This document shows positions 25,347 through 33,797 of a stretch of 64,000 nt of DNA, one piece after another; positions within the stretch are counted from its first letter, which is position 1; each line of letters begins with the position of its first letter. Below the pieces are notes generated by a model. It was not told where the DNA came from, did no database searches, and was given only the letters and a program-made list of their open reading frames with translations. The DNA comes from Streptomyces aquilus (lineage in GTDB: Bacteria; Actinomycetota; Actinomycetes; Streptomycetales; Streptomycetaceae). The stretch is from NCBI RefSeq assembly GCF_003955715.1, contig NZ_CP034463.1, positions 5,456,001 through 5,520,000 of the forward strand, given 5' to 3'. A program made the translations under genes and the position numbers.

Positions 25347-26785
25347 CCGCCCGCTCCACCCCGACCGGCGCGCAGGCCGACGCCGAGGACCTGGACGTCG
25401 AGGAGGTGCTCGCCCTCGTGAACGACCGCCGCGACACAGGCCGTACCCGCGACACCGGCCGTGCCCGCGACACCGGCCGTACCTCGGACCGTGCCTCGGG
25501 CGAGCAAGTACCCCAGCCCCCCGGCCCGGCGCAGAGCGCGGCCTCCCTCAAGTCCGACGCCCACCACCGCGCCACCCCCTGGCCCCAGGCCCGGGACATC
25601 GCGGCCCGAGCCGCGCGAGCCGCCCGTTCCGGCACCCCGGCCGGCCGCCGTGCCCCCGCCCCCGTCCCCCTCGACGCCGCCCTCGGCCTCACCCTGGCCG
25701 CCCCCCTCACCGCCCTCACCGACCTCCCCTCCTTCGACACCTCCGCGATGGACGGCTGGGCGGTCGCCGGGCCGGGCCCGTGGGACGTGCGGGACGAGGG
25801 CGTGCTGGCCGGGCACGCCGAGCCGCAGCCGCTCAGCGACGGCGAGGCCGTCCGGATCGCCACCGGCGCCCGCATCCCCCCGGACACCACCGCGGTCCTG
25901 CGCAGCGAGCACGGCCGTACCGACACCCAGGGCCGGCTGCACGCCCTCCGCGAGACCAAGCACGGCCAGGACATCCGCCCGCGCGGCCAGGAGTGCCGCA
26001 ACGGCGACCAACTCCTGCCCGTCGGCACCCTCGTGACCCCGGCCGTCCTCGGGCTCGCCGCGGCCGCCGGGTACGACACCCTCACCGTGGTCCCCCGCCC
26101 CCGCGCCGAAGTCCTCGTCCTGGGCGACGAGTTGCTCACCGAGGGCCTCCCGCGTGAGGGCCTGATCCGGGACGCGCTCGGCCCGATGCTGCCGCCCTGG
26201 CTGCGCGCACTCGGCGCCGAGGTCATCGCCGTACGCCGGCTCGGCGACGACGCCGAGGCCCTGCGCAAGGCGATCACCGCCTCCGACGCCGACCTCGTCG
26301 TCACCACGGGCGGCACCGCCGCCGGCCCCGTCGACCACGTCCACCCCACGCTCCAGCGGATCGGCGCCGAACTCCTGGTCAACGGCGTCAAGGTGCGCCC
26401 CGGGCACCCGATGCTGCTGGCCCGCATCAAGGAGAACCAGCACCTCGTCGGCCTGCCCGGCAACCCCCTCGCCGCCGTCTCCGGGCTGCTCACGCTCGCC
26501 GAGCCGCTGTTGCGGACCCTTGCCGCGCACCCCGCCCCGGAGCCGTACGTGCTGCCCCTGCGGGACGAGGTCCACGGCCATCCGTACGACACCCGGCTCA
26601 TTCCCGTCGTCCTGCGCGGTGACAGCGCCGTCCCGCTGCACTACAACGGCCCGGCCATGCTGCGCGGCATCGCGGCGGCCGACGCCCTGGCCGTCGTACC
26701 GCCCGGCGGTGCCCGTGCGGGTCAGGAGCTGGAACTCCACGACCTGCCCTGGGCGTCCGCCGGAATCGGGGTGTGTTTCACGTGA
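25343..26785 (+). CDS. moeA: MoeA-like molybdopterin molybdotransferase
   Basis: This 480-aa protein matches MoeA from about residue 75: FDTSAMDGWAV (substrate loop), the TTGGTAAGPVDHV segment in place of the usual SGGxSxGDxD motif, and VGLPGNPLAAVSG. MoeA inserts molybdate into adenylated molybdopterin. The N-terminal 75 residues are extra and contain a repeat of RDTGR units coded by an 18-bp DNA repeat (about 25430-25483). The altered acidic motif raises doubt about full activity. It overlaps mobA and the K+ channel gene, and its last codons lie in a parS site. Confidence 0.85.
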   Translation: MTARSTPTGAQADAEDLDVEEVLALVNDRRDTGRTRDTGRARDTGRTSDRASGEQVPQPPGPAQSAASLKSDAHHRATPWPQARDIAARAARAARSGTPAGRRAPAPVPLDAALGLTLAAPLTALTDLPSFDTSAMDGWAVAGPGPWDVRDEGVLAGHAEPQPLSDGEAVRIATGARIPPDTTAVLRSEHGRTDTQGRLHALRETKHGQDIRPRGQECRNGDQLLPVGTLVTPAVLGLAAAAGYDTLTVVPRPRAEVLVLGDELLTEGLPREGLIRDALGPMLPPWLRALGAEVIAVRRLGDDAEALRKAITASDADLVVTTGGTAAGPVDHVHPTLQRIGAELLVNGVKVRPGHPMLLARIKENQHLVGLPGNPLAAVSGLLTLAEPLLRTLAAHPAPEPYVLPLRDEVHGHPYDTRLIPVVLRGDSAVPLHYNGPAMLRGIAAADALAVVPPGGARAGQELELHDLPWASAGIGVCFT

Positions 26786-26789
26786 AACT
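26774..26789. promoter_or_regulatory. parS centromere-like site
   Basis: TGTTTCACGTGAAACT contains the exact 14-bp parS palindrome GTTTCACGTGAAAC bound by ParB. The full 16-mer differs from the perfect TGTTTCACGTGAAACA only in its last base. It lies across the moeA-K+ channel junction. In Streptomyces parS sites cluster around oriC. Confidence 0.92.
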
Positions 26790-27879
26790 TCCGGGCCATG
26801 ACGCGATCGCCCGCCAGGCGGACGAACATCTCGTGACCCACCGGGTGAAGCTGCCGCGCAAAGTGGTGGAGCACCCGTTCCGGCAGGTCGCCAAGCGGGT
26901 TCTGATGGCGCTGCTGGTGCTGTCGGTGACCGCGCTGCTCGTCTGGTTCGACCACGACGGCTACAACGACAACTCCGACGGCTCCGTCGACTTCCTCGAC
27001 GCCTGGTACTACGCGACCGTCACCCTCTCCACCACCGGATACGGCGACATCACCCCGGTCAGTGACGCGGCCCGGCTCACCAACATCTTCGTCATCACGC
27101 CCCTGCGCGTGCTGTTCCTGATCATCCTGGTCGGCACCACGCTCGAAGTCCTCACCGAACGCACCCGGGAGGAATGGCGGCTCAACCGCTGGAGGTCCAC
27201 CTTGCGTGACCACACCGTCGTCGTCGGCTTCGGGACCAAGGGCCGGTCGGCGATCCAGACCGTCTGTGCGACGGGGCTGAAGAAAGAGCAGGTGGTCGTG
27301 GTCGACCCCAGCTCCAAGGTGATCGACGCCGCGACCGCCGAGGGGTACGCGGGGGTCATAGGGGACGCGACGCGCAGCGAGGTGCTGAAGCGGGCCGAGG
27401 TGCACAGGGCCCGGAAGATCATCATCGCGACACAGCGGGACGACACCGCCGTCCTCGTCACGCTCACCGCCCGGCAGCTCAACAAGGGCGCCAAGATCGT
27501 GGCCGCGGTGCGGGAGGAGGAGAACGCGCCCCTGCTCAAGCAGTCCGGCGCGGACGCCGTCATCACGAGCGCGAGCGCGGCCGGACGGCTGCTCGGGCTG
27601 TCCGTGCTGAGCCCGGCCGCCGGCATGGTGATGGAGGACCTCATCCAGCAGGGCAGCGGGCTCGACATCATCGAACGGCCGGTCATAAAGGCCGAGGTGG
27701 GCCGCAGGCCGCGGGAGACCGACGACCTGGTGGTGAGTGTCGTACGAGGTCATCGGGTGCTCGGCTACGACGATCCGGCCGTCGGGACGCTGGAGCTGAC
27801 CGACCGGCTGATCACGATCGTGCGGGCGACGCCGGGTTCGCAGATCGCACCCGACGTCCGACCCCTCGTACAGGAGTGA
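26782..27879 (+). CDS. K+ channel with TrkA-N/RCK domain
   Basis: This 365-aa protein has a two-helix pore module: helix one near residues 35-55 (VLMALLVLSVTALLVWF), pore loop with selectivity filter TTGYGD, helix two near 95-115. A cytoplasmic RCK domain follows (VVVGFGTKGRSAIQTV, a GxGxxG dinucleotide site; VVVDPSSKVID) with a TrkA-C-like end. Such channels are gated by nucleotides or Ca2+. I take the GTG at 26782, which overlaps the moeA stop (GTGA); a GTG at 26773 is also possible. Both lie in the parS site. Confidence 0.92.
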   Translation: MKLPGHDAIARQADEHLVTHRVKLPRKVVEHPFRQVAKRVLMALLVLSVTALLVWFDHDGYNDNSDGSVDFLDAWYYATVTLSTTGYGDITPVSDAARLTNIFVITPLRVLFLIILVGTTLEVLTERTREEWRLNRWRSTLRDHTVVVGFGTKGRSAIQTVCATGLKKEQVVVVDPSSKVIDAATAEGYAGVIGDATRSEVLKRAEVHRARKIIIATQRDDTAVLVTLTARQLNKGAKIVAAVREEENAPLLKQSGADAVITSASAAGRLLGLSVLSPAAGMVMEDLIQQGSGLDIIERPVIKAEVGRRPRETDDLVVSVVRGHRVLGYDDPAVGTLELTDRLITIVRATPGSQIAPDVRPLVQE

Positions 27880-28728
27880 TCACTTGCGGTTGTAGAGCCG
27901 CATGGTGACCGGGCCGAAGACGGCGACGAACAGGCCCGCCCACCCCAGCGACCAGGCGATCTCGTCGGCGGGCCAGTCGCCCGCCATCAGCCCTCGTACG
28001 GCCGAGGACAGATGCGTGATCGGGCTGTTGTTGACGAAGGCCTGGAGCCAGCCCGGCATGGTCTTCGGGTCGACGAACACGTTGGACAAGAAGGTCAGCG
28101 GGAAGATCACCATCATGCTGACGCCCATCACCGACTTCTCGGTGCGCAGCAGCAGCCCGAACATGGTCCAGATCCACGAGAACGCGAACGAGAACGCGAC
28201 CAGCAGCGCGATCCCCGCGAGGACACCGCCGACGCCGCCGTCCGGGCGGTAGCCGATGATCATGCCGACGACGAGCATCACGACCGACGCGATCGTGTAG
28301 CGCAGGGCGTCGCCCAGCAGATAGCCGACCATCGTCGACGGCCGCCAGATCGGCAGCGAACGGAACCGGTCGAAGACACCCTTCTCGATGTCGGTGTTCA
28401 CGGAGACGCCCGTGTACATCGTGATCATCACGACCGACATCACCAGGATGCCCGGCAGCAGGAACTGGATGTACTCCTTCGGGGAGCCGGCCAGGGCGCC
28501 CCCGAACAGGTACGTGTACATCAGCACCATCATGATCGGGAACGCGGTCACGTCGAAGAGCTGCTCGGGGACGTGCTTGATCTTGAGGATCGCCCGCCAG
28601 CCGAAGGTGAGGGAGGCCGAGAGCGCGCTGGGGCGCGGCGGCCGCTCCCCGGCGACCAGCAGGGCGGCCAGCGACTCGGCGCTGACGGGGGCGAGGTCCT
28701 TGGCCTCGGTGGTGGTCGCGGTGCTCAT
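27880..28728 (-). CDS. ABC-2 type transporter permease (DrrB-like)
   Basis: This 282-aa membrane protein has six predicted helices and the ABC2_membrane layout: [40 protein letters not shown], and the [12 protein letters not shown] coupling segment that contacts the ATPase. With the upstream ATP-binding protein it forms a DrrAB-type exporter of lipophilic drugs or lipids. It overlaps the ATPase gene (ATGA). Its stop abuts the K+ channel stop directly: the six bases TGATCA contain both stop codons. Confidence 0.93.
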   Translation of the reverse strand: MSTATTTEAKDLAPVSAESLAALLVAGERPPRPSALSASLTFGWRAILKIKHVPEQLFDVTAFPIMMVLMYTYLFGGALAGSPKEYIQFLLPGILVMSVVMITMYTGVSVNTDIEKGVFDRFRSLPIWRPSTMVGYLLGDALRYTIASVVMLVVGMIIGYRPDGGVGGVLAGIALLVAFSFAFSWIWTMFGLLLRTEKSVMGVSMMVIFPLTFLSNVFVDPKTMPGWLQAFVNNSPITHLSSAVRGLMAGDWPADEIAWSLGWAGLFVAVFGPVTMRLYNRK

Positions 28729-29738
28729 GCCGCCGCCTCTTCCTTCGCGTCGGGGGTTTCGTGGGTGTCGTGGCCGGTGAGGGCGAGGAAGACCTCGTCC
28801 AGGCTGGGCTGGCCCAGCGAGAAGTTGTCGACGGTGATGCCGGTACGGGCGAGTTCGGCGAGCGCGCGGGAGGCCTGCTCGGCCGCGGAGTCGCCCGCCC
28901 CGGACAGCCGCGCCGTGAGCGCCACGGGGTCCGGCTCCGGCTGTACGTCGGTGTCGAGCGCGAGCCTCAGCACCCGCTCCGCCTCCGGCCGCTGCCCCGG
29001 GTCGCGCAGCCGCAGATGCACGGACCCGGCGCCGACGGACGCCTTCAGCTCGCCCTTGCTGCCCTCGGCGATCACCCGGCCGCGGTCGATGACGGCGATC
29101 CGGGACGCCAGCTGGTCGGCCTCGTCCAGGTACTGCGTGGTCAGCAGCACGGTGGTGCCCTGGGCGACGACCGCGCGCACGATGTCCCACACCTGGTTGC
29201 GGCTGCGCGGGTCGAGACCGGTCGTCGGCTCGTCGAGGAACAGCAGGTCGGGGGTGTTGAGGATGGAGGCGGCGATGTCGATCCGGCGCCGCATGCCGCC
29301 CGAGTAGTGCTTGACCTGCTTCGCGGCCGCGTCCGTCAGCCCGAAGGCCTCCAGCAGCTGCCCGGCCCGCACCCGGGCGGCCTTCTTGTGGTGGCCGAGG
29401 AGGCGGCCGAGCAGGACCAGGTTCTCCAGGCCGGTGAGGTCCTCGTCGACCGAGGCGTACTGGCCGGTGAGGCTCACCCGGGCGCGCACCTCGTCGGCCT
29501 CGCGGACCACGTCGTGGCCGAAGACATGGGCCTCGCCGCCGTCGGGACGGAGCAGGGTGGCGAGCATCTTCACGGTGGTCGTCTTGCCGGCGCCGTTCGG
29601 ACCGAGGACGCCGTAGACCGTGCCGGCCGGGACGGCGAGGTCGACTCCGTCGACGGCCCGGGTCTCACCGAACGTCTTCACCAGTCCCGCGGTCTCGATG
29701 GCCAGGCCGGAGCTGTGCCGGCTGAGGGTGGGGCTCAT
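28725..29738 (-). CDS. ABC transporter ATP-binding protein (DrrA-like)
   Basis: This 337-aa protein has Walker [11 protein letters not shown], signature YSGGMRRR, Walker [13 protein letters not shown], and the H-loop replaced by QYLDEADQL context typical of the daunorubicin-resistance subfamily. The C-terminal extension (about 240-325, [16 protein letters not shown]) is the DUF4162/DrrA tail. It powers the adjacent permease. It starts at an ATG behind GGAAGGA. The drug or substrate cannot be told from sequence. Confidence 0.95.
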   Translation of the reverse strand: MSPTLSRHSSGLAIETAGLVKTFGETRAVDGVDLAVPAGTVYGVLGPNGAGKTTTVKMLATLLRPDGGEAHVFGHDVVREADEVRARVSLTGQYASVDEDLTGLENLVLLGRLLGHHKKAARVRAGQLLEAFGLTDAAAKQVKHYSGGMRRRIDIAASILNTPDLLFLDEPTTGLDPRSRNQVWDIVRAVVAQGTTVLLTTQYLDEADQLASRIAVIDRGRVIAEGSKGELKASVGAGSVHLRLRDPGQRPEAERVLRLALDTDVQPEPDPVALTARLSGAGDSAAEQASRALAELARTGITVDNFSLGQPSLDEVFLALTGHDTHETPDAKEEAAA

Positions 29739-29921
29739 GGCGGGGTGTCCTTCCGCGTGCTGTGGGCCGTACAGGCGCTGTGGGCTGGAGCGTGCTTGGG
29801 CTACGCATGGGGAGACCTTTACGGTCGCGCAAACTCATCGGTGCCGCACAGGGACTTCCGGGTGGCCCCGTCAAAAGGCCGAGCGGCATGGGACCGGAGA
29901 CCGAGGAGTAGCGTCGCCCCC

Positions 29922-30902
29922 ATGCGTGCGATCACGATTCCCGAATCTGGTGGGCCCGAGGTGCTGTCGTGGGACGAGGTTCCCGACCCGGTGCCCGGCG
30001 AGGGCGAGGTGCTGGTCGAGGTGGTGGCCAGCGCCGTCAACCGGGCCGACATCGTGCAACGGCAGGGCTTCTACGACCCGCCGCCCGGCGCCTCCCCCTA
30101 CCCCGGTCTGGAGTGCTCCGGCCGGATCGCCGAGCTCGGCACCGGGGTGTCCGGCTGGGCCGTCGGCGACGAGGTGTGCGGGCTGCTCTCCGGCGGCGGC
30201 TACGCCGAGAAGGTCGTCGTCCCGGCGGGCCAGCTGCTGCCCGTGCCCAAGGGGGTCGACCTGAAGCACGCCGCCGCGCTGCCGGAGGTGGCCTGCACGG
30301 TCTGGTCGAACGTGTTCATGATCGCCCACCTGCGCCCCGGGGAGACCCTGCTCGTGCACGGCGGCTCCAGCGGCATCGGCACGATGGCCATCCAGCTCGC
30401 GAAGGCCGTGGGCGCCAAGGTCGCCGTCACGGCGGGCACGAAGGAGAAGCTGGACCACTGCGCGCGGCTCGGCGCCGACATCCTGATCAACTACAAGGAG
30501 CAGGACTTCGTGGCCGAGCTCAAGGCGGCCACGGACGGCGCGGGGGCCGACGTCATCCTCGACAACATGGGCGCGAAGTACCTGGACCGCAACGTCCGGG
30601 CGCTCGCGGTCAACGGCCGCCTCGCGATCATCGGCCTCCAGGGCGGCACCAAGGGCGAGCTGAACATCGGCGCGCTGCTCGGCAAGCGCGCGGCCATCAG
30701 CGCGACCACCCTGCGCGCCCGCCCGCTCAGCGAGAAGACGGCGATCGTGGCGGCCGTACGCGAACATGTCTGGCCCCTGCTCGAAGGCGGTCACATCCGC
30801 CCGGTCGTCGACCGCGAACTCCCGATCAGCGACGCGGCGGCGGCCCACCGGGTGGTGGAGGAGAGCGGGCACGTGGGGAAGGTCCTGCTGGTCGTGGAGT
30901 AG
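29922..30902 (+). CDS. zinc-free NAD(P)H:quinone oxidoreductase (Qor family)
   Basis: This 326-aa medium-chain dehydrogenase/reductase has the GroES-like N-terminal domain (VNRADIVQRQGFYDPPPG) and a Rossmann domain with VHGGSSGIGTMAIQLAK. The zinc ligands of alcohol dehydrogenases are absent. The sequence is close to the PIG3/TP53I3-like group, which reduces quinones with NADPH. TAGCGT lies 7 nt before the ATG, a leaderless arrangement. It stands alone between the ABC operon and a convergent secreted-protein gene. Confidence 0.93.
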   Translation: MRAITIPESGGPEVLSWDEVPDPVPGEGEVLVEVVASAVNRADIVQRQGFYDPPPGASPYPGLECSGRIAELGTGVSGWAVGDEVCGLLSGGGYAEKVVVPAGQLLPVPKGVDLKHAAALPEVACTVWSNVFMIAHLRPGETLLVHGGSSGIGTMAIQLAKAVGAKVAVTAGTKEKLDHCARLGADILINYKEQDFVAELKAATDGAGADVILDNMGAKYLDRNVRALAVNGRLAIIGLQGGTKGELNIGALLGKRAAISATTLRARPLSEKTAIVAAVREHVWPLLEGGHIRPVVDRELPISDAAAAHRVVEESGHVGKVLLVVE

Positions 30903-30910
30903 CCCGGTCG

Positions 30911-31540
30911 TCAGCCGCGGCGCAGCCGCACCCCGAGCAGGGCGAGTCCCAGGCCGAGCCCGATCAGCACCAGTCCGCTGCCGAGCGGCAGGATGCGCAG
31001 GACGGGCTCGGTGCTCGGCCCTTCCCGGCCGACGGCCTGCCCGGCCGGCTGCCGCGAGGCCTCCGGTACGGCGGTGGCGGCACCGCCGGTCGGCTGGCCG
31101 GCCCCTTCGTCCGTCACGCCGCCCTCGTCCGGCGCCCCGGAGTCCTGAAGCTCACCGTCCTCATCCGCACCGGCGTCGGCACTCTCCGCTGTCTCCGCGG
31201 CCCCGGCGTCCTCGTGCCGCCCCGGACGCTCCCGCCCCTCGCCCGCGCTGCTCCCGGCCCGGGACGGCCCGGTGCGCGGGACGACCGGCTGCCTATGGCG
31301 CGGCGGTGCGGCGGAGGGCCGCGGTGAGGCGGTTTTCCGGGGGGCGTCGGGTACGGGGGTAGCGGCACCATCGGCGGGACGTTCTGTGGGGCGTTCCGTT
31401 GAGCTCGCCACGACGGACGGGTGCCCGCCCGGCGTCGGCCCGGCGGGCGCCGCCATCACGTCGTACGGCAGCATCGCCGCGCCCGCCGCGAGGGCGACCA
31501 GCAGTCCCGTCGTGCGCACTGTGCGCAGCCATCCCGTCAC
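30911..31540 (-). CDS. secreted, Pro/Ala-rich protein with C-terminal membrane anchor
   Basis: I do not recognise this 209-aa protein. It has an N-terminal signal or anchor helix (about residues 9-30, TGLLVALAAGAAMLPYDVMA) and a low-complexity Ser/Pro/Arg- then Asp/Glu-rich middle (residues 35-170). A C-terminal helix (about 182-205, SGLVLIGLGLGLALLGV) precedes RLRRG, like a membrane or sortase-free cell-surface anchor. The start is taken as the GTG at 31540, because the signal peptide begins there; the frame is open further upstream. It is divergent from bpa. Confidence 0.65.
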   Translation of the reverse strand: MTGWLRTVRTTGLLVALAAGAAMLPYDVMAAPAGPTPGGHPSVVASSTERPTERPADGAATPVPDAPRKTASPRPSAAPPRHRQPVVPRTGPSRAGSSAGEGRERPGRHEDAGAAETAESADAGADEDGELQDSGAPDEGGVTDEGAGQPTGGAATAVPEASRQPAGQAVGREGPSTEPVLRILPLGSGLVLIGLGLGLALLGVRLRRG

Positions 31541-31714
31541 AGCACCAGCGTCACACCACCCCGCGATTCCGGCATTCCGGGTACCGCCGCCGGGCCGAAC
31601 CGGCCGCGCCATCGGACCCGGTGGCTGACGGAATCCTGCGACCCGTAAACGGTGGATCACCCTCCACCGGGGGCACCCCAGTGATGAGGTGTACGGGTGC
31701 GAGAGAATGGCGGC

Positions 31715-32251
31715 ATGGAGATGCCGAGGAACGAACGGTCGTCCGAGCAGCCGCAGATCCTGGTCGTGGGCCAGGACGGGATGGCGCTCGGCGGCACCGG
31801 GGACGAGGACTCCCGCGAGCTTCCGGTGACGGACATGGTGGAGCAGCCCGCCAAGGTCATGCGGATCGGCAGCATGATCAAGCAGCTGCTGGAGGAGGTG
31901 CGCGCGGCTCCTCTGGACGAGGCCAGCCGGGTCCGGCTGAAGGAGATCCACCGCAGCTCGGTCAAGGAGCTGGAGGACGGTCTGGCGCCGGAACTGGTCG
32001 AGGAGCTGGAACGGCTCTCCCTGCCCTTCACGGAAGGGGCGACCCCGAGCGACGCCGAACTGCGGATCGCGCAGGCCCAGTTGGTCGGCTGGCTGGAGGG
32101 CCTCTTCCACGGCATCCAGACCACGCTGTTCGCCCAGCAGATGGCCGCGCGGGCCCAGTTGGAGCAGATGCGCCGGGCGCTGCCGCCGGGCGTGGGCCAC
32201 GACGGCGAGGACGGGCACCCGGGCGGGCGCTCCGGCGGACCGTACCTGTAG
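31715..32251 (+). CDS. bpa: bacterial proteasome activator Bpa
   Basis: This 178-aa protein closely matches mycobacterial Bpa/PafE (DUF2587). Conserved segments are EQPAKVMRIGSMIKQLLEEV, RAAPLDEASRVRLKEI, PSDAELRIAQAQLVGWLEG and LFHGIQTTLFAQQMAAR, a four-helix bundle that forms a dodecameric ring. The C-terminus is GGPYL, matching the GQYL tail that opens the 20S proteasome gate, with Pro for Gln. It feeds unfolded proteins to the core without ATP or Pup. I prefer the ATG at 31715; GTG 31697 and ATG 31721 are alternatives. The stop codon lies in a 9-bp repeat. Confidence 0.95.
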   Translation: MEMPRNERSSEQPQILVVGQDGMALGGTGDEDSRELPVTDMVEQPAKVMRIGSMIKQLLEEVRAAPLDEASRVRLKEIHRSSVKELEDGLAPELVEELERLSLPFTEGATPSDAELRIAQAQLVGWLEGLFHGIQTTLFAQQMAARAQLEQMRRALPPGVGHDGEDGHPGGRSGGPYL

Positions 32252-32313
32252 ATCCCGTAGATCCCGTAGATCCCGTAGATCCCGTAGATCCCGTAGATCC
32301 CGTAGATCCCGCG
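32251..32313 (+). repeat. 9-bp tandem repeat GATCCCGTA, seven units
   Basis: Six exact copies and a final GATCCCGCG run from the last base of bpa. Each junction makes TAG in the bpa frame, so the true stop is followed by further in-frame stops every 9 bp. Nothing else is encoded here. Confidence 0.95.
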
Positions 32314-32323
32314 AGAACGACAA

Positions 32324-32351
32324 GGGGCCGGCGTCAGCGGACGCCGGCCCC
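32324..32351. terminator. bidirectional terminator between bpa and the second bkd operon
   Basis: A perfect 12-bp stem GGGGCCGGCGTC/GACGCCGGCCCC with loop AGCG lies between the two convergent transcription units. Confidence 0.88.
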
Positions 32352-32362
32352 TCACTCGTGTC

Positions 32363-33787
32363 TCACGCCCAGGTGATCAGCCGCTTGGGCTGCTCCAGGA
32401 TCGCGGCCACGTCCGCGAGCACCTTGGAGCCCAGCTCCCCGTCCACCAGGCGGTGGTCGAAGCTGAGCGCCAGCGTGGTGACCTGACGCGGCTTCACCTT
32501 GCCCTTGTGGACCCACGGCTGGAGCTTGATCGCACCGACCGCGAGGATCGCGGACTCGCCGGGGTTGAGGATGGGGGTGCCGGTGTCGACGCCGAAGACG
32601 CCGACGTTGGTGATCGTGACCGTGCCGCCCTGCATCGCGGCCGGGGAGGTCTTGCCCTCGCGCGCGGTCGCCACCAACTCGCCGAGCGACTCGGCCAGTT
32701 GCGGCAGCGTCTTGGTGTGCGCGTCCTTGATGTTCGGGACGATCAGGCCGCGCGGGGTGGCCGCGGCGATGCCCAGGTTCACATAGTGCTTGAGCACGAT
32801 CTCCTGGTTGGCCTCGTCCCAGGACGCGTTGACCTCGGGGTTGCGCTTGATCGCGACCAGCAGGGCCTTGGCGATGAGCAGCAGCGGGTTGACCCGCAGC
32901 CCCTGCATGTCCTTGTCCTGCTTGAGCTCCTCGACCAGCTTCATGGTCCGGGTCACGTCGACCGTCACGAACTCCGTGACATGCGGCGCCGTGAACGCCG
33001 AGCCGACCATGGCCGTCGCCGTCGCCTTGCGGACGCCCTTGACCGGGACGCGGGTCTCGCGCGCGGTGTCGTACGTCGGCACGGGCGCGGGGGCGGGCGT
33101 CCGGGCGGGGGCCGGTGCCGCGACGACCTCCGGTGCCGGGGCCGCCGCCGCGTGGACGTCCTCGCGCGTGATGATGCCGTCCGGGCCGGTCGGGGTGACC
33201 GTCGCCAGGTCGACGCCGAGGTCCTTGGCCAGCTTGCGCACCGGCGGCTTGGCCAGCGGGCGTTCCTGGGCCGCCGGCGGGGCGGGCGCCGCCGGTACGG
33301 CGGGACCGTGGCCGTTCAGCTCGGTCTGGATCGCCGTCGAGGCCTCCTGGACCGGGATCTGCGGGCCCTTGCGGGGGCGGCGCTTGGTCGAGGACGCGGC
33401 GACGCCGTAGCCGACGAGGACGGGCTGGCGGCCCTCGGGCTTCTTCTCGGTCTCGGCGGCGGGCTGGGCGGTGGTCTCGGCTGCGGGTGCGGCCGCGGGT
33501 GCCGGTGCCTCGGCGGCGCCCGCCCCGCCGGACACGTCCACGGCGATGATCGACGTGCCCACGTCGACCGTGGTGCCCTCGGGGAAGTGGAGTGCCCGCA
33601 CGACACCGTCGTAGGGGATGGGCAGTTCGACGGCCGCCTTGGCGGTCTCGACCTCGCACACCACCTGGCCGTCGGTGACCTGGTCACCGGGCTGCACGTA
33701 CCACTTGAGGATCTCGGCCTCGGTGAGGCCCTCGCCCACGTCGGGCATCTTGAACTCGCGTACGGACGCTTCCGTCATCGTCGTCAC
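32363..33787 (-). CDS. bkdC: branched-chain 2-oxoacid dehydrogenase E2 (cluster 2)
   Basis: This 474-aa dihydrolipoyl acyltransferase has one lipoyl domain (residues about 5-85; VETAKAAVELPI with the lipoyl lysine), an Ala/Pro-rich linker, a subunit-binding domain near 195-230 (KPPVRKLAKDLGVDLATV) and a catalytic domain ending with FDHRLVDGELG. I favour the GTG at 33787, with GAGGAG 6 nt upstream; the ATG at 33778 is 15 nt from that site. It starts 10 bp after the E1 beta stop. It differs clearly from the cluster 1 enzyme in linker and catalytic loop, so it is not a recent duplicate. Confidence 0.92.
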   Translation of the reverse strand: MTTMTEASVREFKMPDVGEGLTEAEILKWYVQPGDQVTDGQVVCEVETAKAAVELPIPYDGVVRALHFPEGTTVDVGTSIIAVDVSGGAGAAEAPAPAAAPAAETTAQPAAETEKKPEGRQPVLVGYGVAASSTKRRPRKGPQIPVQEASTAIQTELNGHGPAVPAAPAPPAAQERPLAKPPVRKLAKDLGVDLATVTPTGPDGIITREDVHAAAAPAPEVVAAPAPARTPAPAPVPTYDTARETRVPVKGVRKATATAMVGSAFTAPHVTEFVTVDVTRTMKLVEELKQDKDMQGLRVNPLLLIAKALLVAIKRNPEVNASWDEANQEIVLKHYVNLGIAAATPRGLIVPNIKDAHTKTLPQLAESLGELVATAREGKTSPAAMQGGTVTITNVGVFGVDTGTPILNPGESAILAVGAIKLQPWVHKGKVKPRQVTTLALSFDHRLVDGELGSKVLADVAAILEQPKRLITWA

Positions 33788-33797
33788 GACCCTCTCC

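Noticed and set aside
27877..27882. TGATCA at the K+ channel/ABC permease junction as a regulatory site
   Set aside because: It is simply two convergent stop codons (TGA and TCA) placed side by side.
32251..32313. CRISPR-like array or repeat protein from the GATCCCGTA run
   Set aside because: There are no spacers, the unit is 9 bp, and both reverse-strand repeat readings lack a protein context.
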